Source: Solea solea
Taxonomy: Eukaryota; Chordata; Actinopteri; Pleuronectiformes; Soleidae
Assembly: GCF_958295425.1 (NCBI RefSeq)
Contig: NC_081136.1
Coordinates: 20,652,890 to 20,716,889 of the forward strand
Length of the DNA stretch: 64,000 nt
Direction: 5' to 3'
Position numbers and translations under genes: made by a program. Of this stretch, positions 30,770 to 42,030 are shown one piece after another (within the stretch, counting starts at the first letter, position 1; each line of letters begins with the position of its first letter). Under the pieces are notes generated by a model that made no database searches, was not told the DNA's origin, and saw only the letters and a program-made list of their open reading frames with translations.

Positions 30770-33700
30770 ACAGCTCCCCATGGTGTAGGCATACAATATG
30801 CCATTTTTCATGCTGCTCTAGGGATTGTTATATCCACCTAAAACTCAAGATGTGACACCACAGACCCGCCCTAGACCCGTCTACAAAAGATGACCTCCCA
30901 GCAGGAAGTGTATTTAAATTGTAAGGATTATTCTTCCTCTTCTTCCGCTTCTTCTTCTTCTTCCTCAAAGTAAATTGTGTTTTTGAGGCCCTGAACATGC
31001 CCCAAAACGCACCAATTTTTGCAACCGCATCAGACCTAGTGAAAAATGACATATATTTTCGTGGGGAATGCGCGTCAAAAAATGAAAGTGGGCGGGGCTA
31101 AAAACTGACGCAAAAAACTTTTATTAGGTCATCTGTTGTCGGGTTAAACGTACATGAACGAACCTTGGTACACACGTTCATTAACAAACTTGTCCTAGAG
31201 CTTTCATGGGATCACCTTCAAACTTGGTGAGGTCACTGTGGACCAGTTGAGGATCTAAAGTTATCAAAAGTTATTTAAAATGTCACGTGGCGTATGAGAA
31301 CATGGGTGGCAAAGTTTGCGAAAATGTAAATTTTGCGATAAAAGGTCCCATCCCAACCAAATGTGCTAGGGTTGAAGATGGACCATGGCTGAATACGTCT
31401 ATGCAAAAACTGTACATTTTAAAAACATCGCCTCCTGGAGTTCATTGTATTAAACTCAAAATTGGTGAAAACACTCAAAACACATGGTAGATGATGCGTG
31501 CTGAATATGATAACAAATCATTCAGCGGTGTTGCCACTGCTACAACTTTGCGAATCCTAGTCCCATCTGAGCTAAACTTGCTAGGATTGATGATAGTCCG
31601 GCCCTGAAGACATCTATATGAAAATATTCACTTTCCAAAACAGCGCCCCCTGGTGACGACAGTCAATATAACGTCTGGTATTTAAATGAACTAGTCCTAG
31701 AGCTTTTGTGCGATCACCTTCAAACTTGGTGAGGTCACTGTGAACAAGTTGAGGAGCTTAAGTCATCAAAAGTTCTTTTCAAATGGGGCATGGTGTACAA
31801 GATGGGGGGCGCTATAATTCAAATTTTTCACAACAGACAGCGAAACTCTTATAACTTCGCAATGGAAGGTCCAATCCCAACCAAACTCCCTATGATTGAC
31901 GATGGGTAGTTGCTGAAGATGACTATGTTGCTGAAAATGGTAAATTTTTACAACAATGCCTCCTGGTGGTGGCAGTAAATACTAAAAAATAAAAACTGTT
32001 ACAACTTTGCCAATCCTGGTCCAATCTAAACCAAACCTACTAGGATTGATGATAGTCCGGCCCTGAAGACGTCTATATTAAAATATTCAATTTCAAAAAC
32101 AGCTCCCTCTGGTGAAAGAATTTGGGGAGAGAACTTTACTTACAGTTTTTTACGCTGCTCTACCAGGGATTTTTTTATCCACCTGAAAAATTATTTTTGA
32201 GACCTCAGACCCATCCTGAACATGTCTGTAAAAGATGACCTTCCGACAGGAAGTAGAAATTCCAAAACAGGAAATAAAGTCTGACATTGTCTGATCCGCA
32301 AGAAACTTGATATGTGAGTCAAGGGACCTTCTCTGAACACGTTTATGGACACGCCTTTCACCAAACAGGAAGTCAGCCATTTTGAACAGGAAGTGCCCTT
32401 TAACTTTGCCGTACATTGATTGATCTGCATGAAGTATGATATGTGAGACCAGGGACCTGTCCTGAACATGTCTGCAAAAGATGGCCTCCCAACAGGAAGT
32501 GGAAAGCCCGAAACAGGAAGTAAAGTCTGACATTGTCCGATCTGCACAAAACTTGATATGTCAGTCAAGGGAACTTCCCTTAACAAGTTTATGGATACGC
32601 TTTCCACCCAACAGGAAGACAGCCATTTTAAACAGGAAGTGCCCTTTAACTTTGCCGTACATTGATTGATCTGCACGAAACATCCTGATCATGTCTGCAT
32701 AAGGTGACCTCCCAACAGGTTTGGAAGCCCTGAAACAGGAAGTGAAGTCTAACATTGTTCAATCTGGACGAAAGTTGATATGTGACACAAGGGAACTTCC
32801 CTTAACATGTTTATAGACACACCTTTGACCCAACAGGAAGTTGGCCTTTTAAAACAGGAAGAGCTTTCTAACTTTAACTTTACCATACATTGATTGATCT
32901 GCACAAAAATGTGAGACCAGGGAACCGTCCTGAACATGTTTATTGACACACCTTCCACCCAACAGGAAGTCTGCCATTTTAACAGGAAGTGCCCTTTAAC
33001 TTTTATGTACATTGATTGATCTGCATGAAACATTATATGTGAGACCAGGGTCCTGTGGTTTCATTTACTGAGTCCAGCCAATCAAGAAATTTGCCTAAAT
33101 GTTCCTTAAATATGGTCATGGGATAACATGGTGGTCAAACACATAACACTGCAATAACTAGATTGTGTGTAGAAAATCTGGACACTATGCACTCTAATTG
33201 AAAAGAAGGGACTTCTATTATCTCAAATTCTGTGTTCTGTGCAATATAAACACCAACACCATCATGTTGTTGATCTCTCAATGTAACCAGTCTGGGGTCA
33301 TCACTAGTGTAGGATGAACTGTGTGAACAACCTAGCCCTCAAGGTCATCCTTATTCTTCATCTAAATGAATCACATTTTTGAGGCCCTGAGATTACCCCA
33401 AAACTGACATATTTCTGCGATTGCATAAGACCTGGTGAAAATGTACTTTCAATGAATGTGCATCAACTGCTATAACTTTGCAAATCACAGTCCAATGTGA
33501 ACTAAACTTGCTAGGACTGATGATTGTCTGGCCTTGAAGACGTCTATGAAAATATTACATTTAAAAAACAGTGCCCCCTGGTTGCTGGAAATAACATTAC
33601 ATTTCAAACCTTTTCATGCTACTCTACCAGGGATTGTTGTATCCACCCAACATGTGACATGCAAGACCACAGATCTTCCCTGAACATGTCTGCAAAAGAC

Positions 33701-33850
33701 ATGGAACAGGAAGTGGAATGTTCCAAACAGGAACATTGCCATACATTAACTGATCTGCACGAAACAAGGTAACTTCACTCAGCATCTTTACGGACACACC
33801 CTTGACCAAGCAGGAAGTCAGCCATTTAAAATAAGATGTGATGTAACTGA
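30770..33850. repeat. Fish dispersed repeat complex with internal repeats
   Basis: At least three internal unit types recur. GATCACCTTCAAACTTGGTG occurs at about 31210 and 31720. GATTGATGATAGTCCGGCCC, followed by an ACAGCGCCCCCTGGTG-like block, occurs at about 31582 and 32045, with a diverged copy near 33515. A unit with ACATTGATTGATCTGCA and GGCCTCCCAACAGGAAGTGG occurs at about 32413, 32658, 32887 and 33009 (spacing 245, 229 and 122 bp). It is non-coding and reads as repeated, partly tandem copies of a long fish repeat; the minus-strand frames inside are by-products of repeats without stops. Confidence 0.65.
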
Positions 33851-34950
33851 TTTAAATGAAATGTGACATATGATTATTAACTGCATGATATGAGACAATA
33901 AAACTTCCCTGAACACATGTAACATAACCTAAATCAAGAATGTCTTGGAACAATGACCAAACATCACAGGAGGTGGACATTTTTATTTGAATGGCCATTT
34001 TAGGGCCTTACAGTCGATTTCATACATTGTTTCAAACTACAGCAGCAACAAAGTACTGTGGAACAGTCTTTAGAAATGCTTTAAATGTACGTGATGTATG
34101 GATTTTAAAGAATACTGGGCCCCAAAGCGTCAATTATCTGTAGTCTTTGTTGTACCCCTGTTGATGTTTGTGTAATCGTGTATATTTAATATGTATGCAA
34201 ATATAGAAATGACCAAAATAAAGGTCACAGCTGCACCTGCTGGTGACAAAGAGCATATACATTATAAGTTATTTACATTGAATGTGACATGACTTTAAAC
34301 ATCGATCCACATTTATCTTATTATATAAACTAATAATGTATATTTACTATACATGTAAATATAAAAAAGACCAACATAACCCGCACATTATGGACAACCA
34401 AATCACAACCATTTATACTTGTATAATGACATGGTGGTTATCACTTCACATGTGGGCACAGACTTGGTAAACAATTTAAATTGAATGTGATTTATGATTA
34501 GTATTTTAGACTTCAGTACATTTGTTTCACTTCAGAATGTACAAAATAATATAACTGTCTTATGTCAATAGTATGCATAATAACCATGTATGAAATAATG
34601 AACATAAAACTCTTCAACAAAAACTTGCATGATTTTGCAAAACCTATGTGAAAACGTATGCATTAGGACAAGATTAAAAATGCAGTCTTTCATGACATTT
34701 GCAAAAAAACAACTGCAAACTGAAAGGATTACAATATGACAAACTTTTATTTCAACTACCAAAAAGAAAACAGGCATCATTTCAAACACACTTCTGATGA
34801 TGTCATATACATACAAATTCAACTAAATCCATAACAATCACAACTTGATATGGAACCTGCAGCCCAGGACACATACATATTCTGCACAGCAAGGACAATT
34901 ACATAATTTTAATTAACAATATTAATACAACACAACAACCCATCTCATAC
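33851..34950. other. AT-rich, nothing recognised
   Basis: No gene or repeat boundary recognised. Confidence 0.4.
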
Positions 34951-34956
34951 AACAGC

Positions 34957-35121
34957 AATTTCATATGGAGCAATAACATATTACACGATACAGCAAATGC
35001 AATAGCAACTTCATATGGAACAATAACACATTACATAATACAACAAATACATTTAATTACAATTAAATTATAATTATAACAAACATAATAGCAGCTTCAT
35101 ATGGAGCATTAACACATTTCA
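34957..35121 (+). repeat. Short tandem repeat of about 46 bp
   Basis: AGCAA(T/C)TTCATATGGA(G/A)CAATAACA(T/C)ATTACA repeats at about 34957 and 35003, with a third partial copy at 35092. Confidence 0.6.
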
Positions 35122-36064
35122 TTTCAGTATATAATAACAGATATCCAGGAACAAACTATCCATCAGTGAGACTAATGAACAATTGATTATTGTAGTTAGA
35201 CAGTGGACTGCATGTTATGGTTTGTAGGTTATTCAGTATTACAATAAATATGGAACATAATTCAGTCTTTGCATAAATATTAGTCATAATTCTCCATCCT
35301 GGTTTTCATATTATCATTCAGCTGAAGTTACTCAGGCAACAACTGTTGTAATGAGATAAGACATCAAAGTGATGTAGATTACAATGTCATTTACAGTATG
35401 ATGTGATAGACAGAGATGCTAACGTTATATAAATACATATTATATTTCTGTTGTTGTTACTGAACAGACCAGGTAAGATAATGATACAATATTATGAGTA
35501 CAAACCTCTGTTAATGTCTTCAGTGTGTGAGGAGCTTCTCTTCTTTTCTCTTGAGCGACGTCTGTTCCCCTCCCTCGTCTGCTTCTCTGTCTATGACAGT
35601 GGGCACACTCACTGGCTCTCTCCCACCCTCCCTCTGGCTCTCATTCAGACTGAACACGTACAGTAAAATGCAATTATTGCTACTTTTTTATGGTTACGTT
35701 GATAACAGCTAGCCGTTAGCGATCAAATGCTAACAGGATATGAAAAAACACCAATTGGTTGGGTATCATACACGTCTATGATCTATACAATAACAACATA
35801 CACAAGTAAAACTTATAAGTGTGTCTTTATATGGGAACCTCATCTGTTGATATGGTCAACATTTGATCAGTGTAGGCTACCGTAGCTCTCAGGGAAGGGA
35901 GGGGGTGAGCAGAGGAGCATTTCATTGTTGCAAATTTCAGCCTCTCCTCTAGATGTCACTGGTAACTACATACTTCCCCTTTAAATAATAAAACATTTAT
36001 ATAGCCTTTTATATAGCCATTATACAGTTTGAGCACTACTCATTTGACTTTTCTAATTTTTTTT
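35122..36064. other. Nothing recognised
   Basis: A fragment with CCTCTAGATGTCACTGGTAA and CTTCCCCTTTAAA (about 35946-35988) resembles the end of a common fish repeat. No gene is seen. Confidence 0.35.
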
Positions 36065-36345
36065 GCTTTTCCATTAGGGATAGTACATAGTATTTGGTAC
36101 CTGCTCTGGCCAGGTTCTAAGCAAGCTGAGCTGATACTAAAATGTGACGTGAATGGACTGCTGGCCACTGATTGGTCAGTGACATCAGTGGAAGAGTCAC
36201 AGGAATCAAACCGAACAATGCTGAAATGATCGTGGGCCAAATCACAAGTTCAGTTCAGTGACTGTGCCAGACGGAGTATGCACTTTGGTCATGCTGGAAG
36301 TACTGAACGATTTGATGAACAAATCTTTCACCAAATCAAATACCA
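36065..36345. mobile_element. Non-autonomous DNA element, copy 1
   Basis: It contains GTACCTGCTCTGGCCAGGTT, CACTGATTGGTCAGTGACATC and ATGCTGGAAGTACTGAACGAT. Related copies are at 37250-37470 and 62870-63190. The family looks like a fish miniature DNA transposon; it encodes nothing. Confidence 0.55.
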
Positions 36346-36481
36346 AAGAGGTATTGTGTGACAAGTAGTGTTAGGGGTTAACTGACTTCTTCAAACAGTC
36401 AGCTGGGAGGAATTCCCCTCCTCCTCCTGGAAGACCATTTGACCCCTGGGTGTGTTTGTGTGTCTGGAGGGTGTTAATGAC

Positions 36482-36516
<35 letters not shown>
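36482..36516 (+). repeat. (GT)n microsatellite
   Basis: An almost perfect run of about 15 GT units. Confidence 0.9.
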
Positions 36517-36517
<1 letters not shown>

Positions 36518-37249
36518 AGTCTGTGGGCTATTCCTGACCTTAGTGATAGACTTAACAACGCGCACGTGTGTGCTTTGTCTAGCCTCGTTAGATATCATGC
36601 ATTTGTATTGCTGGATTAGTGTGCGTGTGAGTGGGTGGGGGGGCTGGTAGGTGGTTTGTTTGGGTGGCGGGGGGATTTCCAGTCAGGTCAGCATGTGTGA
36701 CCGCCAATGACTGGATAGGATGATAATCTATGATAAGTGTTCAAGCAAATGCTCAGCCCTTGTGGTTCTTACAGGATACCAGTGCTGTCATAAGCTCTCA
36801 TGAAAGCTCTTCTGCAGAAAAGCGGGATTTTCAGAATAAACTTCCTTCATTGCTTCTGAGGAATATTTCTGAAAAGTGTTTATTTTCTTGTTAAATTCAA
36901 CAAAATGTGTTACGAATTATTTAAGTTTGATGCAGCTGAAATCCATGGGAGATACATAACTTTCATTTTGGACATTTGTATGTTTACTAACTATCTTTAA
37001 AGGAATAGTAAGTATTTTTAAATGTGGTTGCATAAGGCACCAACATGTAGTCAGTGCTTATTTTTCCATGCACAAACCCCAAACCCCAAACCAGTTTAAG
37101 TTAATGTAATCTTTAAAAAAAATGGAGATTTTATATCATGACACAAAGAAGGTGTTGATCCACTGCTGCTTCCATTAGAAAGTTCTAATGTGTTATATTA
37201 TGATTTCGGTGTTTCCCAAATCTTTTGTTCAGATTTACTTGAGTTACAC

Positions 37250-37470
37250 AAATGGCACTTTTCCACTCGTCGACAGACTGCTAGCCACAGATTGGCCAAG
37301 AGCCATGAGCGCAAAGTCCGATACAAGAATCAAACCGAACCCTGCTAAACTGTAGATCACAACCCCTTGACTGTGTGTTCCGGTCATGCAGGAAATAATG
37401 AACGATTCTGTAAACAAATCTTTTAAATTAATTGAGTCTAATGATTCAGTACACCAAAAATAACTGCTTA
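37250..37470. mobile_element. Non-autonomous DNA element, copy 2
   Basis: It shares CTTTTCCACT, GACTGCTAGCCACAGATTGG, ATCAAACCGAACCCTGCT and CATGCAGGAAATAATGAACG with the copies at 36065 and 62870. About 80% similar by eye. Confidence 0.55.
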
Positions 37471-37613
37471 GTGAGTATTTTACAAACTTCAGTTTCCAGT
37501 CAGGGAAGGTTGTCAAAAAAAAGTGAGATAAAGCATTAGAAACCAACAAAGTGAGATTTCTGGGTTCAGGCTTTTGTTTGTGCATCATTGAAATAGCTGA
37601 GGTTCACTATATA

Positions 37614-37652
37614 TTATTATTATTATTATATTATTATAACAATAATAATCAT
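37614..37652. repeat. (TTA)n / (TAA)n simple repeat
   Basis: Short ATT-type microsatellite. Confidence 0.8.
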
Positions 37653-37679
37653 TTGGAACTTCGGTCAGTTCAAATCCGG

Positions 37680-38390
37680 ACAGGTCAAGGACTGGATTAC
37701 CTCTGAGAAAGTTGGCCAATTGCCATTGCTCTCCACTGATTGGATTAATTGGACACTCTAAATTGACCCCAGCCACACCCGTGTACTCCTTGTGCCGGAG
37801 TCCAGATAAATGGCACAGTTGCATCAGGAACGGCATCTGGGGTTAAACATCTCAATTGCGGATCACTGAAAAAGCAGGTGAAGCAGAGTCCTTCTTATTA
37901 CTAAATTTATAGATTATTTTACCTTTACCTAGTCCCATCCTCATGCTTGAGGGTCGGGGACCATGATAGCTTCCAGTATTATTGTCTTCCACACCTTCCT
38001 GTTTCTGGCTCTGTGCATCCACCAGTGGTTTTCCCATCCAGTCTCGGATGTCATCAGCCCACCTCCTGATGTTATGTGCTCTGCTGATGTGGTCGAAGTA
38101 TTTGAGCTTCCGCCTTTTTATGATGTTGAGTCGTGTTCTTTCCACTCCCAGCTCCTCTAGCACCGAGTCATTTGTGCGATGGGCAGTCCAGGTGACTCGG
38201 AGCATCTTCCTGTAGCACTTCATCTCCAGGGCCTGGATCTTCCGGATGTCACTGGCATTTCCCTTGCTTTTTCCATCAGTAATCTGATGTTAAAGATGTG
38301 GTCCCCTGTACCCGCTTTCTTCATAAAACCCACCTGCTCCTCTGCAAACTCCTGCTCTTCCACTCTCTCCATATGCCGCAGGAGGATTTA
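37680..38390 (-). pseudogene. RTE-like LINE fragment with internal deletion
   Basis: The minus strand, from about 38370, reads FAEEQVGFMKKAGTGDHIF and NIRLLMEKARE, which match the RT entry block (QAGFRKGRGTRD...) of this LINE group. It then jumps to SDIRKIQALEMKCYRKMLRV and VLEELGVERTRLNIIKRRKL, the C-terminal region after the RT. The RT core, including the YxDD box, is deleted. The end (37852-37950) reads into a 3' sequence with GCATCAGGAACGGCATCTGG, a common fish repeat end. A second small deletion removes the linker after SRAHN. Assignment to the RTE group is from memory of similar proteins and is tentative. Confidence 0.6.
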
Positions 38391-38885
38391 CTAAGAAGGA
38401 CCTTGCTAACATGGGATATTAGGGCTATGGTATGGTGTTCAGAACAGTGTATAGTGTCAGGTACCTTGGGAATAGTGATGAAGACAGACTTCACCCAGTC
38501 AGATAGCCATTGTCATTATCTATATTATTATAGATAAAAAATAACCAAATATTATATAATACTATAATAATACTAAAATAACCTTACAATTAATAGTGTC
38601 CTCACATACACTGCATGTGGCTCGTAACCTAAATATAGCCTAATAATATGTTTATTTTAGCATTATTATAAGAACTACTCTTAACAACTTTCAAACACAC
38701 AAATACGCACGCACACGCGCACGCACACACACACAGAGCTATTCTTCTTAGAACACTGCATTTATTAGGACAACTTAAACAAATCATTATCCTTAACCTT
38801 AACCTAAATTTCTTTTGCAAATAAATAAATAAAACATCAAAAAATAATATAAAATTCAACAGCTCCCATCTCGTCCAGTTTGACA
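38391..38885. other. Upstream of plekha5, nothing recognised
   Basis: AT-rich with a (CA)/(CG)-type run at 38696-38736. No conserved element can be named. Confidence 0.4.
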
Positions 38886-38899
38886 GAAAATGGTTGTTT

Positions 38900-39079
38900 T
38901 TTGTCTTTATCCTCCATGCGATCCGCGCTCCCGTCTCTTCTACGAGCGCGCGCGAGGATTTCCTGGTGCGCGCTCTTGGCACGGCGCCGCGCACTCCAGT
39001 CCCTGTGCTGTGTGTTCTGTGTGAGAGAGAATGTGTGTGTATGTGTGGTAACCCAGAGCAGCAGAGCTCTCAGTCAGAC
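38900..39079 (+). promoter_or_regulatory. plekha5: CpG-rich promoter and 5' UTR region of plekha5
   Basis: CpG density rises sharply (CGAGCGCGCGCGAGG, GGTGCGCGCTC, GGCGCCGCGCAC) in otherwise CpG-poor DNA, directly upstream of the first coding exon. No TATA box is apparent. This is the usual picture of a vertebrate CpG-island promoter; the transcription start is not defined by the sequence. A run of GTGTGTGT follows at 39031-39047. Confidence 0.5.
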
Positions 39080-39171
39080 ATGGCGGCGGATCCTCAGCCG
39101 GACTGGCTCTCCTGCCTTCCTTCTTCTTGGAGTTACGGCGTGACTCGGGATGGACGTATATTCTTCATCAA
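39080..39171 (+). CDS. plekha5: plekha5 coding exon 1
   Basis: The ATG at 39080 is in good context (GACATGG) and opens a frame MAADPQPDWLSCLPSSWSYG... of 30 codons plus 2 bases, ending at donor GTAAAT (39172). It encodes the N-terminus and the first half of WW domain 1 (W17, Y19, then RIFFI). PLEKHA5 is a PH-domain protein with two N-terminal WW domains; relatives act at membranes and junction complexes by binding phosphoinositides and PLEKHA-associated partners. The MAAD start, the pattern SWSYGVTRDGR and the next exon favour PLEKHA5 over PLEKHA6 and PLEKHA7, which differ in exon 2. It is followed by a very short intron (131 bp). Confidence 0.9.
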
Positions 39172-39302
39172 GTAAATATCACGCGGACACACGGATTCAC
39201 AGACACGCACTGCCTGTTTCTCCCACGCATTTGTCTTTTCTTCGGCTTTTCTCTGTTCACCTTTTTTTCCCCTTCCCTCCCTCCGTTTTCTTCCACTAAC
39301 AG

Positions 39303-39379
39303 CGAAGAAGCGAAGAGCACAACCTGGTTACATCCTGTCACTGGAGAAGCTGTGATCACTGGGCACAGGAAAACTCCAG
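39303..39379 (+). CDS. plekha5: plekha5 coding exon 2
   Basis: The acceptor is CCACTAACAG. The first base completes an Asn codon with the two bases of exon 1 (FFI-N), then EEAKSTTWLHPVTGEAV and ITGHRKTP follow, with one base left at donor GTACAC (39380). W39 and P42 are the second Trp and the conserved Pro of WW domain 1, so the domain spans residues about 13-46 over exons 1-2. EEAKSTTWLHPVTGEAV is nearly the same as the vertebrate PLEKHA5 sequence I remember; the PLEKHA7 sequence has a different segment (RCTTWLHPRTG). The intron after it is about 800 bp. Confidence 0.92.
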
Positions 39380-40058
39380 GTACACAATTATCATCTGATG
39401 CTGTGTGTGCGTGTGTTCTATTTTCCTATTTGCGCGCATGCACAAACTCGCGCACGCATGCTGCGCCTGGGGAAGGTTATGTGCGCGTAATGGTTGAGAG
39501 AAGAGAGGAGGAAAAAAAGGAGGGGGAGACACAACTTGCGTAGAGAAGGAAGACCGTGAGGGAAGATTTGCTCTCTCTGCAGCAGAGCAACAGCCCCCTG
39601 TGTTCCGCTTCTCTTCCAGCTGACCATTACGCACGACCGCCTCCTCCTCCTCCTCCTCCTACCGCCGCCGCTGCTCCACCTGGACACCACGCCACACACT
39701 TTTTAAAAGTTCCGTCACGTAGGCGTGAACCGATTCCCCGCAATGACATTGGACTATATTCCACCACTGCAAGCTGCAGAAAAACACACATTACAGTACA
39801 GTACGGTAGAGTACACACGCAAATGCTGTGTTACTGCGCATTATTTCTAAATATACCTCGCATAAATCTGCGTGTCAGGCAGGAAACGTCTGTTTATGTG
39901 TGTGCAAACAGCTGGGTTGCTGCACGCGCAGAGAGACACACACACAAAGTATGGTTGAGCAATCTCGCAATAAATGCAGCTTGAAATTAGGCAGAGGGGC
40001 GTGGAGGGAAAAATGAAATGTGTAAAACGTGCTGTCCAGACACTGCATTGCTGTGCAG

Positions 40059-40090
<32 letters not shown>

Positions 40091-40183
40091 CAGAGAATGT
40101 GTGTGTTCTTATCGCTCCTGCAGCTCTGCTCATGTTTTTCTCTCTCTCTCCCCCCCCCCCCCCCCCCTTTCCCTTGTCCTCAG
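39380..40183 (+). other. plekha5: plekha5 intron 2
   Basis: The intron contains (CCT)n around 39640-39660, a (GT)n/(GA)n compound microsatellite at 40057-40090 and the C17 run at 40151-40167. No exon is seen in it. Some frames here read open but lack protein similarity. Confidence 0.75.
40051..40170 (+). repeat. Microsatellites before plekha5 exon 3
   Basis: (GT)n at 40057-40081, (GA)n at 40081-40090, (CT)n at 40139-40150 and 17 consecutive C at 40151-40167. The last two make up the polypyrimidine tract of the exon-3 acceptor. Confidence 0.85.
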
Positions 40184-40241
40184 ATTTACCAACAGGATGG
40201 GAAGAAGGATACACATTTGAGGGAGCGCGCTGCTTCATCAA
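40184..40241 (+). CDS. plekha5: plekha5 coding exon 3
   Basis: The exon begins after TTGTCCTCAG. Its first two bases complete the Asp codon, then LPTGWEEGYTFEGARCFI follows, with two bases left at donor GTGAGT (40242). This is the first half of WW domain 2 (W62, Y66). The position after CFI is the same phase and place as the break after FFI in WW domain 1, so both WW domains are split by an intron at the equivalent site. The rest of WW 2, the PH domain and the C-terminus are expected further on, but no further exon was found in the window. The polypyrimidine tract before the exon is an extreme (CT)n-C17 run. Confidence 0.92.
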
Positions 40242-40326
40242 GTGAGTCTAGAATGTGCAGGGCAGCAGTGAGGGGGGTTGGGTGTGTGTGAAGAAATAGT
40301 GATAGATGGAGATGGATGGATGCAGG

Positions 40327-40329
<3 letters not shown>

Positions 40330-40359
<30 letters not shown>
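40330..40359 (+). repeat. (GA)n microsatellite
   Basis: GAGAGA run with one AAA interruption. Confidence 0.85.
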
Positions 40360-40360
<1 letters not shown>

Positions 40361-40479
40361 CGTGGATTGAGGAGCTTCTTGTTTGGTTGGTGTACAGATT
40401 TCCTTCTGCTTTCATCAACGCCCACATCACTGCATCTCTGCCCTGCTGAAGGAGCGGGCAAGTCACAGATGCATCTACC

Positions 40480-40509
40480 CCCCCCCCCCCACACACACAC
40501 ACACACACA
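40480..40509 (+). repeat. C-run followed by (AC)n
   Basis: Ten or eleven C followed by an (AC)n run of about 9 units. Confidence 0.85.
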
Positions 40510-40594
40510 TTTTCCCAAACTACCTAACCATAACCAGTTAATGCCTAACCCTAAACCTATCCACAATTTGAATCTCAGCCCTAAACTTAACCAT

Positions 40595-41135
40595 TTCCTC
40601 AGATATTGGGTTCTGCCTCATACGGACCAGGTTTTGGTCTCCATGAGGACTACTGGTCCCGCTTCTGGTCCCGACATGGTCAGTGTTTATGCTGCAAAAA
40701 GGTCCTAAAGATGTACCAAATACAAGTACACATACACACATATTCTTGCTAAGCGTGCTTACTGAGGACACAGAGACATGCATTCTCTAGCCTCTTACCC
40801 TACCTACTACTCCCCTAAGTAAATGCCTAACCCTAACCTTTAACCAGAATCTAACCTGAACCCAAGGTGACAGGTGACAAATACAAGAACACACACACCC
40901 CAAGAAAATAGGGTTTCTTTTTAAAAGCATCACATCTGCCATACAATTACCCTTGCCACCCACACTAGGCCAGTGTTTTCAATTTGAAAACGCTACTGGC
41001 TCTATTTTTGTTTGAAAATTGAGGTTCTGCCTCCTTAGGACCAGGTTTTGGTCTCCATGAGGACTACTGGTCATGACAAGGTCAGTGGTTATGACAAAAA
41101 AAGGTCCTCATCATTAGGTAAAAATACAAGAACAC
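40595..41135 (+). repeat. Pair of related GGACCAGGTTTTGGTCTCCA repeats
   Basis: A block of about 120 bp at 40595-40715 recurs at about 41020-41135. Shared parts include GGACCAGGTTTTGGTCTCCA, TGAGGACTACTGGTC and AAAAAGGTCCT. The sequence between contains CTAACCCTAACC motifs, which accompany this fish repeat family. Confidence 0.65.
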
Positions 41136-41402
41136 ACTGGGGTGTGTGTGTGAGATTTTCCCAGAAACATGTCTGCAGTCTCTCTCTGCTGTCAGTTGGA
41201 TGCAAGTTTGTCAACCAAGTGTGACTCAGAAGTGCTAAACAGGCTCTACTTGTCGGTGTTGCTGCATGTGTGCACATGCTAGTGTCTCTGTGTGTGTGTG
41301 TGTGTGACTGACTTCATGGTCATTTGCGTACATGTAGCGTATATTTTGTGGACCTGTTTGACGACTAAGATGCCCTGCAGTCTATCTCTCTCTCTCACAC
41401 AT

Positions 41403-41406
<4 letters not shown>

Positions 41407-41435
<29 letters not shown>
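41407..41435 (+). repeat. (AC)n microsatellite
   Basis: About 14 AC units; another short (GT)n run is at 41291-41306. Confidence 0.9.
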
Positions 41436-41437
<2 letters not shown>

Positions 41438-42030
41438 CTTTGAGTGCATGAGCAGGTACTTTTATTTGTTCCTCTTACTTTCCCACCTAGTTTTCCTGCT
41501 GTTGCTCTCTTTCCCTCTGTCTGTGGCCATTTTGAGAGGAGCAGCTGACACATATGGTGAGCTAATATAGCTGCTCTATTAATAGCTCTGAACCGCTGCT
41601 CATTGGTATGTATGAATGCCTGCAGAATGTGTCCATGGACCCTAAACGTGTTTGTATGCATACATACGTCCATGCATTTGTGCACAAAAACATGTTGTAC
41701 ACAAGCGTAGTTGCAGTGTTAAATGCTTGCATGGTCAGGCAGATGTGATGAGTGGATGACTGTGATCGCAGCCAGAAAATGTGAAGTACAAGAACAGGAG
41801 GCATTCAGAGTTGGTTGCAGCAAGTTGGTGACATGAGGGGGAAGCACACCAACACCACCACATATGCAACATATGGCGATTTACAGTCACGCACTATGAT
41901 GAGCTTCATAGAAGCTGACAACATGATTGTACATTGTTGTCGTTAGTTTGCGGTGATTTGATTCAACGCAAGCTCAGACTGTTTCTGAATTGTTTAATGT
42001 ATCAGAAATGTAGGTTTACCTCCACATGAT

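Noticed and set aside
32150..33033. Long minus-strand frames with repeated QINQCTAKLKGTS-type segments
   Set aside because: They follow the non-coding repeat units; each unit gives the same peptide because the repeat happens to lack stops.
38880..39699. Overlapping frames around the plekha5 promoter and first intron
   Set aside because: They run through intron 1 or CpG-rich DNA and disagree with the splice structure that matches PLEKHA5.
40527..40870. CTAACCCTAACC motifs as interstitial telomere repeats
   Set aside because: Units are irregular and belong to a known type of fish dispersed repeat; no (TTAGGG)n array.
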